A DNA stretch of 64,000 nucleotides from Hoeflea_A sp965228435 (GCA_965228435.1 OZ245818.1:2170001-2234000), one strand, 5' to 3'. Shown: positions 1-9,462, numbered from the stretch's first letter. Notes: generated by a model from the letters alone, not told the origin. Numbers and translations are program-made.

Positions 1-45
1 TTCGAACGCCCGGATTGCCGCCAGCGGCGGCAGGTTCGTTGTCAT
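1..45 (-). CDS. LysR-family regulator, N-terminal fragment cut by window edge
   Basis: Reading the minus strand from the ATG at 45 gives MTTNLPPLAAIRAFE, the typical opening of GcvA-type LysR regulators (LPPL-x-ALRAFE precedes the first helix of the winged helix-turn-helix). Only 15 codons are inside the window. It points away from the MDR oxidoreductase at 477, so it may control that gene, as divergent LysR genes often do. The family call rests on this short but characteristic N-terminus. Confidence 0.6.
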   Translation of the reverse strand, partial: MTTNLPPLAAIRAFE

Positions 46-476
46 GCGATATCAAATCTCCTTATGCCCCCTTGGTCATATTCAATTGGATGACCGCACC
101 GGAAATCCCCATTTTCAGGATCAGTCCAAATCAGGAATAGTGATCCAAATGACTCAACGCCCTACAAAAAGCCCCAATTTGTGGCGATTTTTCAGAGATA
201 TTGCCGGATTCGTCACGGAAGCGCCAGCGCGTCGTCGGCACGGGAGGCGTGACCGTTGGCGTCGAGCCGACATGCGTCACCTGTCTTCGCATACCAAGCG
301 TGACATTGGCTGGCCTGATATCTGATCTTCATCGATCCTAGCCAACTGCATGCCGTCACTCTTGCGAGCCGGACAACTATCGGGTCTGGTAGGCTGATCG
401 AGCGCCCGGAGACCTTCCGGCGCGATGCGTAATCAGGCGGTGCCGTTTCGGCATCGCGCCGACAGGTGCAAGAGCG
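46..476. other. Intergenic region between divergent LysR and MDR genes
   Basis: About 430 bases between divergently oriented genes. The first 150 bases are AT-richer than the surroundings and are the likely place for a LysR-controlled divergent promoter. The open frames here do not look like proteins. No operator could be fixed by eye. Confidence 0.4.
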
Positions 477-1490
477 ATGAAATATTGGTGTTTCCAGGAC
501 GGGTTCGGGCTCGACAATCTCGTCGCGCTGCAACGCGAAACACCGCAGCCGGGACCGGGCGTGGTCCTGCTCGAAATGGCGGCGGCATCGCTCAATTATC
601 GCGACCTGGTGGTCATGCGCGGCGAACACGGCAAGGCGGTGCAGCCACCGCTGATCCCGCTTTCCGATGGCGTCGGAACGGTCGTGGCCGTTGGAAAGGG
701 CGTCGCGGACTTCGACATCGGCGACCGGGCATCACCCCTGTTTCTGCAACACTGGATGGGTGGCGCACCGCCGGCGAACCTGGAGGCCGGCCGTCTTGGC
801 GGACCACTTGACGGCGTTTTGGCCTCGCACTGCATTTTTCCGGCGGCCGGACTGATCAAACCGCCCGACCACCTGTCAGACGAGCAGGCGGCCACCCTGC
901 CCTGCGCCGGTGTGACCGCCTGGAGCGCGCTGTCGGAACCGGAACCATTGCGTCCCGGCGAAACGGTGCTGATCCAGGGATCGGGTGGCGTCGCCCTGAT
1001 GGCATTGGCCCTGGCACGGGCCGCGGGAGCCAGGGTCCTGATGACCACCTCCTCGCCGGCAAAGGCCGATCGGCTGACTGCGCTCGGCGCCGACGCCGTG
1101 ATCGATCGCAATGCCGCGCCGTCCTGGGCACGCGCCGTGCGCGAAGCGACCGGCGGCGCCGGCTGCGACCGAGTTCTCGAGCTTGGCGGTGCCGCAACGT
1201 TCAACGAATCCCTGAAAGCAGTCAGGACCGGCGGGACCGTTATCCTGATCGGTAATGTCACCGGCTCGACGGCCGAGTTCTTCCTGCCGCTTGCGCTGAC
1301 GCGCCGGCTGCGGCTGTGCGCCGTCTCGGTCGGTTCGAAACAGGATTTCGCCAAACTGAACAGCGCGATCGACCTGCATCGAATCGAGCCGGTCGTTGAT
1401 CGTGTGTTCGATTATGGCGATGCTCCGGAAGCCTTCAGGGCTCTCGACCAGGGCGGTCACTTCGGCAACATCTGCATCGCCTGCCGATAG
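477..1490 (+). CDS. Zinc-independent MDR-family NAD(P)-dependent oxidoreductase
   Basis: A 337-residue medium-chain dehydrogenase/reductase of the quinone-oxidoreductase/alcohol-dehydrogenase type, presumably a cytosolic NAD(P)H-dependent redox enzyme. Visible features are LNYRD at residues 39-43, the GxGxxG-type nucleotide loop GSGGVA around 168-173, and the HFGNICI C-terminal motif common in this branch. The cysteine cluster that binds structural zinc in classical ADHs is missing, so it is not a zinc ADH. A LysR gene lies upstream in divergent orientation. The substrate cannot be told from sequence. Confidence 0.85.
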   Translation: MKYWCFQDGFGLDNLVALQRETPQPGPGVVLLEMAAASLNYRDLVVMRGEHGKAVQPPLIPLSDGVGTVVAVGKGVADFDIGDRASPLFLQHWMGGAPPANLEAGRLGGPLDGVLASHCIFPAAGLIKPPDHLSDEQAATLPCAGVTAWSALSEPEPLRPGETVLIQGSGGVALMALALARAAGARVLMTTSSPAKADRLTALGADAVIDRNAAPSWARAVREATGGAGCDRVLELGGAATFNESLKAVRTGGTVILIGNVTGSTAEFFLPLALTRRLRLCAVSVGSKQDFAKLNSAIDLHRIEPVVDRVFDYGDAPEAFRALDQGGHFGNICIACR

Positions 1491-1494
1491 CGCG

Positions 1495-2409
1495 TTAACG
1501 TGGCGTCAGGGTTCCCGGCCGGAGTGCGCCAAATGCTTCGGCAAGCATGTCGAAGACCACACGAATCCGCCTGCTGGTGTGAAGTTCTCGGTGGGTGACC
1601 AGCCAGACAGGCACCTCGATCGGTCCGAGGTCAGGCAGAACCGGTTCCAGATCCGGATATTTCGCGGCGACGTCGCGGGTAAAGATACAGATCCCGAGAC
1701 CCTGCCTGACCAGTTCCACCATGACCGTACCGCTCTCGGTCATCAGTTTGAAATTGTCATCGGTCAGCGGCAACCCCAGGTCAGTCAGGAAAGGCAGCAT
1801 ACGGCCTACATCGGAAAAGCCGATCCATTGCGAACCGGCCAGGTCCGCAGGTGCACGAGGGCGGCCGATCCGGTCGAGGTAATCGGGCGACGCGTAGAGA
1901 TGTGCCGTGGTTTGGCCGACCAACCGCGCTATCAGTTCGGGCTGTTCGGGACGGCCGTGACGAATGGCGATGTCGGCTTCGCGCCGCATCAGGTCCTGGA
2001 CCTCGTTGGCAGCTATGATTTCAAGGGTGATACCCGGCGCTGCCTCGCGTATGCGTCGCAGAATGGGTGGCAGATGCAGTGTTGCCAGCATATTCGTCGC
2101 CGTGATGCTGACATGCCCGTCGATGGCCTGCGACTGGCCGGACGCCGTCAGTGAAACGCGGCTGGCGGCCTCGCCCATGGCGCGGAAATGGTCGAGCAGT
2201 TCAAGCCCGGCCTGGGTCAGCGACAGGGACCGGCCGACCCGCTCAAAAAGCGTGACCCCCAGATCCTCCTCCAGCGCGGCGACCTGCCGGCTGAGCGTCG
2301 GCTGGGTCAAGCCCAATGACCGGGCCGCAGCGGACAGCGATCCTTCCTCTGCCGTTGCGAGGAAAGCCCGCCCCTGGTTCCAATCAAAGGTAATACCCTG
2401 CCAATTCAT
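1495..2409 (-). CDS. LysR-family transcriptional regulator
   Basis: A 304-residue LTTR: N-terminal winged HTH at about 8-66 (AEEGSLSAAARSLGLTQPTLSR) followed by the periplasmic-binding-protein-like effector domain. The ATG at 2409 is chosen because it puts MNWQGITFDWNQ directly before the HTH; the frame stays open upstream to 2544 but that extension has no LysR character. The stop lies 5 bases from the stop of the convergent MDR gene. It is divergent from the methyltransferase at 2543, its most likely target. The effector is unknown. Confidence 0.88.
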   Translation of the reverse strand: MNWQGITFDWNQGRAFLATAEEGSLSAAARSLGLTQPTLSRQVAALEEDLGVTLFERVGRSLSLTQAGLELLDHFRAMGEAASRVSLTASGQSQAIDGHVSITATNMLATLHLPPILRRIREAAPGITLEIIAANEVQDLMRREADIAIRHGRPEQPELIARLVGQTTAHLYASPDYLDRIGRPRAPADLAGSQWIGFSDVGRMLPFLTDLGLPLTDDNFKLMTESGTVMVELVRQGLGICIFTRDVAAKYPDLEPVLPDLGPIEVPVWLVTHRELHTSRRIRVVFDMLAEAFGALRPGTLTPR

Positions 2410-2542
2410 GCAAATACGTATAAGCCATCTGCGTATTTTCGCAATTTCATTCGAATAATTGCATATGTATTTCAGGCAACCATAAGCGAATCGCGTCGGC
2501 TCCTGCCCGATGCGCATTCCGCGACAGAGAAAGGGGCACCCC

Positions 2543-3166
2543 ATGGTAGCCGGAGACGTATTCTGGAACCGAGCGGCACAACGCTATTCGGAACAGCCGA
2601 TCAAGAACATGGACGCCTATGAGCAGACCATGGACCGAACCCGGTCTCATCTGCGTCCGGACGACCAGGTTCTGGAAGTCGGTTGCGGCACCGGTTCGAC
2701 GGCGCTGCTCTTGGCAAAACATGTCGGTCACATCACCGGCAGCGATTATTCGTCGGCGATGGTCGACATCGCCCGCCGGAAAGGCCGCGACCAGAACATC
2801 GACAATGTCGAATTCGTCCGCTCGCCGGCCGATGGCGTTCAGAAGCCGGACGGGACCTACGATGCTGTGCTTGCCTTCAACCTTGTGCATCTGATCAGGG
2901 ACCGCCAGGAGGCAATCCGCCAGGTTCGCAGACTGCTGAAACCCGGCGGCCTGTTCATCTCGAAGACGCCGTGCCTGGCAAGCCGCCGGTGGCTGCTGGG
3001 ACTGCCCATCATGGCCATGCAGTTGTTCGGCCGGGCACCCTATGTGGCATTCCTCAACGTCGCAGAGCTGGACAGGCTGATCGAGAGCGAAGGGTTCACC
3101 ATCATCGAAACCGGCGCCTATCCGGCCTCGGTGCCGAGCCGCTTCATCGTTGCCCGAAAGGACTGA
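2543..3166 (+). CDS. Class I SAM-dependent methyltransferase
   Basis: A 207-residue Rossmann-fold methyltransferase. Motif I is LEVGCGTGS at about 44-52, the acidic end of strand 2 is GSDYS, and KPGGLFISKTP is the post-motif III strand, so SAM binding is well supported. The start at 2543 follows a purine-rich AGAGAAAGGGG stretch; an in-frame ATG at 2510 has no such site. It is divergent from the LysR gene, which may regulate it. A hydrophobic segment near 150-165 is present. Substrate unknown. Confidence 0.85.
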   Translation: MVAGDVFWNRAAQRYSEQPIKNMDAYEQTMDRTRSHLRPDDQVLEVGCGTGSTALLLAKHVGHITGSDYSSAMVDIARRKGRDQNIDNVEFVRSPADGVQKPDGTYDAVLAFNLVHLIRDRQEAIRQVRRLLKPGGLFISKTPCLASRRWLLGLPIMAMQLFGRAPYVAFLNVAELDRLIESEGFTIIETGAYPASVPSRFIVARKD

Positions 3167-3195
3167 CCGGGACACTTGACTCTTGCGGTTGTGTA

Positions 3196-3223
3196 TTGGT
3201 GTATTATATGTGCAATACACCAA
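3196..3223. promoter_or_regulatory. Perfect palindromic operator upstream of GntR-ABC operon
   Basis: TTGGTGTATT at 3196-3205 is repeated exactly as its reverse complement at 3214-3223 with an 8-base spacer. A possible -35 hexamer TTGACT is at 3176-3181, so the palindrome covers the likely -10 and start-site region. It ends 10 bases before the GntR start codon. YtrA-type GntR proteins usually repress their own operons from such a site, so autoregulation is inferred. Confidence 0.75.
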
Positions 3224-3233
3224 CGGAGACCAC

Positions 3234-3590
3234 ATGACGTCCTGGAACGACGCGCAGCCGATCTTTCTGCAGATCCGCCAGCAGCTCATCGAGATGATCC
3301 TCACCGGATCGATTCCCGAGGGCGAGGCGCTGCCGTCGGTGCGACAGATCGCCATGGATCTGTCGGTCAATCCATTGACGGTCACCAAGGCCTATCAGTC
3401 GCTGGTGGACATGGACGTGGTCACACGCAAGAGGGGGTTGGGCATGTATGTCGCAGAAGGCGCGCGCAATGCGCTGCTGACGCATGAGCGGGAAAAGTTT
3501 CTCGCTGACGACTGGCCGCGTATCCGGGCGCGCATAACGGCTCTGGAACTCGATGCGGCGGACCTTCTGGGCAATGGAGGTGACCGATGA
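3234..3590 (+). CDS. GntR-family regulator, YtrA subfamily
   Basis: A 118-residue GntR protein with the winged HTH at about 10-75 (PIFLQIRQQLIEMIL, then LPSVRQIAMDLSVNP) and only a short helical tail, the size and layout of the YtrA subfamily, which controls ABC transporter operons. The ATG at 3234 follows a GGAG site; the frame is open further upstream but through the operator. The last bases overlap the ABC ATPase start (ATGA). Autoregulation through the palindrome at 3196-3223 is inferred. Confidence 0.92.
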   Translation: MTSWNDAQPIFLQIRQQLIEMILTGSIPEGEALPSVRQIAMDLSVNPLTVTKAYQSLVDMDVVTRKRGLGMYVAEGARNALLTHEREKFLADDWPRIRARITALELDAADLLGNGGDR

Positions 3591-4462
3591 CGGAAGCGTC
3601 GGTCATCGCCCAGGCCAGCGGGCTCACCAAGAGTTTCGGGCGCAAACAGGTGCTGCGCGGCATCGACTTCACCATTCCCTCGGGCCGGGTCTACGGCCTG
3701 GTGGGTGAAAATGGCGCCGGCAAGACGACCACGCTGAACGCATTGCTCGGCCTGACCGGCTGCGGAGGGCGCATTGAAGTGCTGGGGCTCGATCCGTTTC
3801 GCCACCGCGCCCGGCTGATGCGGGAGGTCGCCTTCATTTCGGATGTTGCCAGCCTGCCGCGCTTCCTGCGGGTCGGTCAACTTCTCGACCTGGTCAACTC
3901 CATCCATCCGGCCTTCGATCGGAAGAAGGCGGAAACCTTCCTGAAGGATACCAAACTGAAGCGCAACCAGCGGATCAAGACGTTGTCCAAGGGCATGCTC
4001 GCGCAGCTGCATCTTTCGGTGGTCATGGCCATCGATGCGCGTCTTCTGGTCCTCGACGAACCGACGCTGGGTCTCGACATTCCATTCCGCAAGATGTTCT
4101 ACCGTCGGCTGATCGATGATTACATGAGCGCCGAGCGCACCATCATCATCACCACCCATCAGGTGGACGAAATCGAGTTCATGCTGACGGACATCCTGTT
4201 TATCCGCGACGGCGAGATCCTGCTCGACCAGTCGATGGAAGAAATCGCCGAACAGTACGCCCAGGTGCTCGTTTCAGGCGAAAGCGTCGAAGACGCGCTG
4301 GCGATGAAGCCACTTTATAGCGAGAAACGCTTCGACCTGACGGCGATGGTGTTCAAGGGCATTCCGCGCCAGACCCTGGAGGCCTACGGTCCGGTGACCA
4401 CGCCGACGCTCTCCGACCTGTTCGTCACGCTGGCCCAGCACGAACCGGAGGGAGAAGGCTGA
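3587..4462 (+). CDS. ABC transporter ATP-binding protein of the GntR-linked operon
   Basis: A 291-residue nucleotide-binding subunit. Walker A is GENGAGKTTT at about 40-49, the signature is the degenerate LSKGM, and Walker B is LLVLDEP. It starts in a 4-base overlap with the GntR gene and shares one base with the permease gene, so the three are surely co-transcribed. The degenerate signature and operon layout resemble YtrB/YtrA-type systems linked to envelope stress or antibiotic exposure. No substrate-binding protein is nearby, which suggests an exporter. Confidence 0.9.
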   Translation: MTEASVIAQASGLTKSFGRKQVLRGIDFTIPSGRVYGLVGENGAGKTTTLNALLGLTGCGGRIEVLGLDPFRHRARLMREVAFISDVASLPRFLRVGQLLDLVNSIHPAFDRKKAETFLKDTKLKRNQRIKTLSKGMLAQLHLSVVMAIDARLLVLDEPTLGLDIPFRKMFYRRLIDDYMSAERTIIITTHQVDEIEFMLTDILFIRDGEILLDQSMEEIAEQYAQVLVSGESVEDALAMKPLYSEKRFDLTAMVFKGIPRQTLEAYGPVTTPTLSDLFVTLAQHEPEGEG

Positions 4463-5343
4463 TGCGCGCCATGTCCGCCCTGATCAAACGTGAATATCTG
4501 GAACACCGGATCGCGTTCTTCTATATGCCGATCTTCCTGATCGTCGTCGTCGTGGCCGGTGTCGTGCTGTTGCTGACTACGGGTCGCGCCGAATTCGACA
4601 TTCCGGCCGGCGCAGTCCTCGCCAGCCCGCAGATCTACGAAGTCATCATCGCCGGCATATTCGGCTTGTGGGCGGCCTATCTGCTGATCGGCCTGTTCTT
4701 CTATTATGCCGACGCGTTTTCCGCCGACCGCCGCAACAATGCGTTGCTGTTCTGGAAGTCGATGCCGCAAAGCGATCTGAAGATCCTGACCTGCAAGGCG
4801 TTGTCCGGCATCACGATCTTTCCGATCATGATTTTCATCTTTGCCATCCTGACAGCCCTGATTGTCTGGGGAATGCTGCTCGTCTTTGCCGCCCAGCATC
4901 CGTTCATAGCCGCACCGGAGCCCTACGCCGCCGTCAACAGCCTGGGCCGCATGGGTGTCGTCGGCGCCGCCTATTTCGGGCTGACGCTGCTGTGGTACGC
5001 GCCGCTGCTTGCCTGGGTCGCCGGGCTGTCGACACTGTTTCGCCGCTGGAGCATACCTCTTGCGGTCCTGATCCCGGCGATCGTCATCCTGCTGGAATTC
5101 CTCAACAGCCTCGGCCGCGACACCGGCCGGCCGATCTCCGGCTATCTGGCGGGGCGGTTCGAAGGCTTTCCGAACGAGGAACAGGCGCTCGCCCTGCTGA
5201 CCAATCCCCTGGAAGGACCACCCGCCCTCCTCAACCTCATTCTGTCGAGCATCGATTGGTGGGAGATGGGCTATGGGCTCGCCTTCACGGCGGTGATTGT
5301 GATTCTGGCGAGTGAGTATCGGCGGCGTCGGATCGAAGCGTAG
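4462..5343 (+). CDS. ABC transporter permease of the GntR-linked operon
   Basis: A 293-residue integral membrane protein with about six hydrophobic segments, the first at about 17-40 and the last close to the C-terminus (GLAFTAVIVILASEYRRRR). The layout is that of ABC-2 type permeases. The ATG shares a base with the TGA of the ATPase gene, so translation is coupled. The partner is the ATPase at 3587. Substrate unknown. It ends 7 bases before the stop of the convergent acyl-CoA synthetase gene. Confidence 0.85.
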   Translation: MRAMSALIKREYLEHRIAFFYMPIFLIVVVVAGVVLLLTTGRAEFDIPAGAVLASPQIYEVIIAGIFGLWAAYLLIGLFFYYADAFSADRRNNALLFWKSMPQSDLKILTCKALSGITIFPIMIFIFAILTALIVWGMLLVFAAQHPFIAAPEPYAAVNSLGRMGVVGAAYFGLTLLWYAPLLAWVAGLSTLFRRWSIPLAVLIPAIVILLEFLNSLGRDTGRPISGYLAGRFEGFPNEEQALALLTNPLEGPPALLNLILSSIDWWEMGYGLAFTAVIVILASEYRRRRIEA

Positions 5344-5350
5344 TCGGTCT

Positions 5351-7261
5351 TTAGTCTTCACTCACTGGCGCTGAGGCAGTGTAAATCACGACAACCGGCA
5401 AGGGGTCGACACCCTTGCGCAGCGCATCGGCGGCGGGTTCATCGATCCGGTCCGGCAAGGCAATTGAAACGACGATGCGCCCATCCGCTTCCAACCGGGC
5501 CGAAGCCTCGGTTCCCAGCAGCGATGGATGGTCTGCGGTGAGTTTGCCGATCAGGTCGCTGACCGTGCGTTCCGAAGCGCGGCGGCGCAGTTCCGGTTTG
5601 AAGATCTTGCCGACATTCGTGGTCGGCATGGTTTCGATCAATTCCACCCATTTCGGCCGGGCCGGGCGCTCGTCGACCCGTTCTGCCGTCCATTCGAGAA
5701 GGTCCGCCGGATCTGGGTTGGCAGCGGGCTGGGCAACGGCGAAAGCCACGGGAAGTTCTCCGGCATAGGCGTCCGGAGCGCCGACCGCTGCGCAAAGCAG
5801 AACATCGGCGTGGCTGTCCAGCGCATCCTCGATGACCTTGGGGTCGATGTTGTGGCCGCCGCGGATGATCAGGTCCTTCGAGCGGCCGGTGAGGTGAAGC
5901 AGGCCCTTGTCATCGCGCCAGCCGACATCTCCGGTGATGAGCCAACCGTCTTCGGTGAAGGCCTTCGCCGTCGCGGCCGGGTCGAGATAACCGGGGAAGA
6001 CGTTGGGCGCCTTGAACAGGATCATGCCATGCCCGCCGTCCGGCACATCGCGGTCGGTGGCAGCGCCATCAGCATCGAGCGCCACGACGCGTACCCGCGC
6101 ATAGGGGATCGGAAAGCCGACACAACCGGCCGGACCGCGCACTCCGGGCGGGCGGATCGAGCTGATGCCCGCCATCTCCGTCATGCCGAGGCTTTCGTGT
6201 ACATGCAGGCCGAAATCCCGCTCAAACCGCTCGGCGAGTTCCGGCGGCAGGGGGGCTGCTCCGGTGCGGCAATAGTTGATCGACGAAATGTCGGCGCCAT
6301 CGACCGGCACATTGGCAAGGGCCGCCAGAACCGTCGGAACCGCCGACAGTGAAGTCGCCCGGTGTTTTTCCGCAAATCGCCAGTAATTCTGCCGCACCTG
6401 CGGATTGCGCAGAAGAGTCGTCGTCGGAATGACGACCTCGACACCGGCAGACAGCGATGTGAGCGATGCGGGCAACACGCCGGCGACATGAAACAGCGGA
6501 TAGCCGTTGATCGACACATCATCTCGGGTCATGCCCTGCAACTGAACGCTGGCCCAGGCTGTAAAGACCTGGTTGCCATGGGTGTGCTGCGCAAGCTTGG
6601 GTGCTCCGGTCGTGCCGCCGGTATGGAAGTACGCGGCTATGTCGTCTCGCCGGATCTGCCGTCCGCTGACCAGCAAATCGGCTGGCTGGTCGGCCACCAG
6701 TGCCTGGAAATCGCCGTCGCCATCATGGTCAGGCGGGGTGTCCTCATCATGCGGAGCGACGCGCAATACGAGAAGGCCCGGAATGCGGGCGCGCAATTCC
6801 ATTGCCTTGTTCCAGTAGTCGGCATCTTCCGGTGCGCCATAGGCGACCAGAATGCGGGCATCGGCGGCGCGCAGCAATTCTTCCAGCTTGTCCAGCGACA
6901 GCAGCGGATTGAGTGGCTGCACAATGCCGGCGGCCTCGCCGCCCCACAGCACCAGATGATAGTCAAGGCAACCGGGCAGCAGCGCCGCCACGGTGTCACC
7001 GGGGCCTATGCCGAGCGCATGAAACAGGTTGGCTGCCTGGGTAATTCCCTCAAAGAGCTGTCTATAGCTCCATTGAATTGGATCATCGGCAGGATCGCCG
7101 GTGCGCAGGAAGGTCAGCGCCGTCTTGTCACCGAAGGCACGGGCCGACTCCGCGAACAGGGCATAGGTGCTTTCAACCGGGACCGCCTGCTCCAGCGGCG
7201 TCTCTTCCAGCCGCCGCAGATCGTCGACGCTGCGGATCGGACCAATCGGAGCAAAGGCCAT
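5351..7261 (-). CDS. AMP-binding acyl-CoA synthetase
   Basis: A 636-residue adenylate-forming enzyme that activates a carboxylic acid to acyl-AMP and then to acyl-CoA. The P-loop-like A3 motif YFHTGGTTGAPKLA, the A5 motif SLGMTEMAG, the A7 region GWLITGDVGW and the hinge/A8 LTGRSKDLIIRGGHNIDP are all visible in order. A C-terminal extension of about 100 residues follows the usual AMP-binding C domain. It lies downstream of ybaB on the same strand with an 18-base gap. Chain-length specificity cannot be deduced. Confidence 0.9.
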   Translation of the reverse strand: MAFAPIGPIRSVDDLRRLEETPLEQAVPVESTYALFAESARAFGDKTALTFLRTGDPADDPIQWSYRQLFEGITQAANLFHALGIGPGDTVAALLPGCLDYHLVLWGGEAAGIVQPLNPLLSLDKLEELLRAADARILVAYGAPEDADYWNKAMELRARIPGLLVLRVAPHDEDTPPDHDGDGDFQALVADQPADLLVSGRQIRRDDIAAYFHTGGTTGAPKLAQHTHGNQVFTAWASVQLQGMTRDDVSINGYPLFHVAGVLPASLTSLSAGVEVVIPTTTLLRNPQVRQNYWRFAEKHRATSLSAVPTVLAALANVPVDGADISSINYCRTGAAPLPPELAERFERDFGLHVHESLGMTEMAGISSIRPPGVRGPAGCVGFPIPYARVRVVALDADGAATDRDVPDGGHGMILFKAPNVFPGYLDPAATAKAFTEDGWLITGDVGWRDDKGLLHLTGRSKDLIIRGGHNIDPKVIEDALDSHADVLLCAAVGAPDAYAGELPVAFAVAQPAANPDPADLLEWTAERVDERPARPKWVELIETMPTTNVGKIFKPELRRRASERTVSDLIGKLTADHPSLLGTEASARLEADGRIVVSIALPDRIDEPAADALRKGVDPLPVVVIYTASAPVSED

Positions 7262-7279
7262 GGGAAATGGAGGCCTAAT

Positions 7280-7603
7280 CTAGAACGGCAGCTTCATGCC
7301 GGGCGGGATCGGCAGACCGGCGGTCAATTCCTTGGATTTTTCCTGAACGGCCGCTTCGACTTTGCCCTTGGCATCGTTGTGGGCAGCGACAATCAGGTCT
7401 TCGAGTATCTCCGCCTCGTCATCCTTGATCAGCGAGGGGTCGACGGACATCCCGAGCATCATGCCCTTGCCGTTGAGACGAACCGTCACCAGTCCGCCGC
7501 CCGATGTGCCCTCACACTCGAGCGCTTCCACTTCCTCCTGCAGGCTGGCCATCTTTTCCTGCATTTCCTTGACCTTGCCCATCATGCCCATCAGGTCGCG
7601 CAT
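7280..7603 (-). CDS. ybaB: YbaB/EbfC nucleoid-associated protein
   Basis: A 107-residue DNA-binding dimer of the YbaB/EbfC family, usually encoded beside dnaX. The sequence starts MRDLMGMMGKVKEMQEKMAS, with the family's coiled-coil first helix, and ends with GLPIPPGMKLPF. The start at 7603 is preferred because a GGAG site lies about 8 bases upstream and the length matches the family; the frame is open to 7645. It is 50 bases downstream of dnaX on the same strand, so probably co-transcribed. Confidence 0.95.
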   Translation of the reverse strand: MRDLMGMMGKVKEMQEKMASLQEEVEALECEGTSGGGLVTVRLNGKGMMLGMSVDPSLIKDDEAEILEDLIVAAHNDAKGKVEAAVQEKSKELTAGLPIPPGMKLPF

Positions 7604-7653
7604 CTTTGTCTCCATTGGTTGCGGCGCACTCTCACGCCAGCTCATTTGTCTGG

Positions 7654-9462
7654 TTAGTAGTCTTCCGGCGTGTCATCCGGCAGGATGTCGCCTTCATCGC
7701 TCTGGCTGTCCGCAGGTGCCTCATCAACCTCGTTGGCGCGGATTCTCACGTCGCGCACCCGGGCGCCGGGAAACTGCGCCAGGATTGCGGCGACATCGGG
7801 ATCCTGACTGGCGTCGCTGACCAGTTCGGCCCGTTGTTCCTTGTCGATTTCCTCAAGTGTGCGGCCGCCCTCCTCGCGACTGATGGCAATGATCCAGCGT
7901 CGGCCAGTCCACTCTTCGAGCCGGGTGCTGAGCTCACCGATCAGGGCGCGCGGCGCGCCTTCGACCAGCCCAACCTCCAAACGCCCCGTTTCGACCTTCA
8001 CCGGCCGCAGGAACTTGCGGATCATCGCTTTCAGTTTCAGATCCCGGTGCTGGCCGGCCAGAGACGCCAGATCGGTCAGCCCATCGATGGTCACCGTAGG
8101 CTGCGGTGCGGCACGCATCTGCGGTGCGCTGTCGCCGTTCTGTTCCGGCTGCAGCATGGCGACCGGGCCGCCACCGCCCGTTGGCCTGGGCTGCGGTGCC
8201 GGCGCGTCGGCCACGGGCACCGCCGGTCCATCCGCCGGTGGCGGAGGGTCTGAGGCCCGTGCGGAACCATTGCCTTGCTGCGCTTGCGGAGGCGCATCCT
8301 GCAGACGGCGAACCGCATCGCCCGGACTTGGCAGATTGGCTGCATGGGTCAGGCGGATCAGCACCATCTCGGCGGCACTGACCGGACGGTTCGATTGTTC
8401 GGTCTCCGGAATGCCCTTGAGCAGCATCTGCCAGAGGGCGGAGAGAACCGGCACGGACAGCTTCTCGGCAAATCCGCCGCCGCGGGTGCGTTCCGCCTCG
8501 CTGAGCGCGGGATCGCGGGCGGCTTCAGGAACGAATTTGAGACGGGTCACCAGATGGGTGAAGTCGGCGAGGTCGGTCAGCACGACGACCGGGTTGGCGC
8601 CGGAATCGTACTGGTCGCGAAAGGCATTGAGTGCCGCGGCCACATCGCCCTTGGCGATCAGCTCGAACAGATCGACGATCCGGGCGCGGTCGGCCAGGCC
8701 CAGCATGGCGCGAACGGTTTCCGCTTCCACCGTGCCGCCACCATGGGCGATCGCCTGGTCGAGCAGTGACAGGCCGTCGCGCGCCGATCCTTCCGCGGCG
8801 CGGGCGATCATGGCCAGCGACTCGTCGTCGATCGTGACGCCTTCCTTGTCGGCAATGGAGCGGAAATGATCGACAAGCGCACCGGCCTCGATGCGCCGCA
8901 GGTCGAAGCGCTGACAGCGCGACAGCACCGTCACCGGCACCTTGCGGATTTCGGTGGTGGCGAAGATGAACTTGACGTGTTCCGGTGGCTCTTCGAGCGT
9001 CTTCAGCAGACCGTTGAAGGCTTGCACCGACAGCATGTGAACCTCATCGATGATGTAGACCTTGTAGCGCGCCGAAACCGGGCGATAGCGCACCTGCTCG
9101 ATGATTTCGCGGATGTCGTCGATGCCGGTATGCGAGGCGGCATCCATCTCGATCACGTCAACATGGTTGCCCTGCATGATCGCTTCGCAGTGCTCGCCTG
9201 GCTCCGCCAGGTCGACGGTCGGCCGGTCCTGCGCCTCGGTGCGATAGTTGAGAGCCCGCGCCAGAATGCGCGCGGTCGTCGTCTTGCCGACACCACGCAC
9301 ACCGGTCAGCATATAGGCTTGCGCAATGCGGCCTGTTTCGAAGGCGTTGGTGAGCGTGCGCACCATCGGTTCCTGGCCGACGAGGTCGCCGAAATCCATC
9401 GGCCGGTATTTGCGGGCGAGAACGCGATAGCCGCCGTCCTGCGCTGATGTGCCGTTGCTCAT
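7654..9462 (-). CDS. dnaX: DNA polymerase III subunit gamma/tau
   Basis: A 602-residue clamp-loader subunit. Walker A (GVRGVGKTTT) is at about 54-63, the DEVHML Walker B is near 138-143, and sensor 1 is FATTE. The zinc module that in E. coli has four cysteines retains only one (GEHCEAIM), which I recall as usual in rhizobial DnaX. The region from about 375 to 440 is a Pro/Ala-rich linker before a tau-like C-terminal domain. I did not identify a frameshift site for a short gamma form. ybaB follows. Confidence 0.97.
   Translation of the reverse strand: MSNGTSAQDGGYRVLARKYRPMDFGDLVGQEPMVRTLTNAFETGRIAQAYMLTGVRGVGKTTTARILARALNYRTEAQDRPTVDLAEPGEHCEAIMQGNHVDVIEMDAASHTGIDDIREIIEQVRYRPVSARYKVYIIDEVHMLSVQAFNGLLKTLEEPPEHVKFIFATTEIRKVPVTVLSRCQRFDLRRIEAGALVDHFRSIADKEGVTIDDESLAMIARAAEGSARDGLSLLDQAIAHGGGTVEAETVRAMLGLADRARIVDLFELIAKGDVAAALNAFRDQYDSGANPVVVLTDLADFTHLVTRLKFVPEAARDPALSEAERTRGGGFAEKLSVPVLSALWQMLLKGIPETEQSNRPVSAAEMVLIRLTHAANLPSPGDAVRRLQDAPPQAQQGNGSARASDPPPPADGPAVPVADAPAPQPRPTGGGGPVAMLQPEQNGDSAPQMRAAPQPTVTIDGLTDLASLAGQHRDLKLKAMIRKFLRPVKVETGRLEVGLVEGAPRALIGELSTRLEEWTGRRWIIAISREEGGRTLEEIDKEQRAELVSDASQDPDVAAILAQFPGARVRDVRIRANEVDEAPADSQSDEGDILPDDTPEDY

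Noticed and set aside
4384..5361. A 325-codon Gln/Asp-rich minus-strand frame opposite the ABC permease
   Set aside because: Composition is that of the reverse of a membrane protein gene; the permease on the plus strand has coupled start and a matching ATPase.
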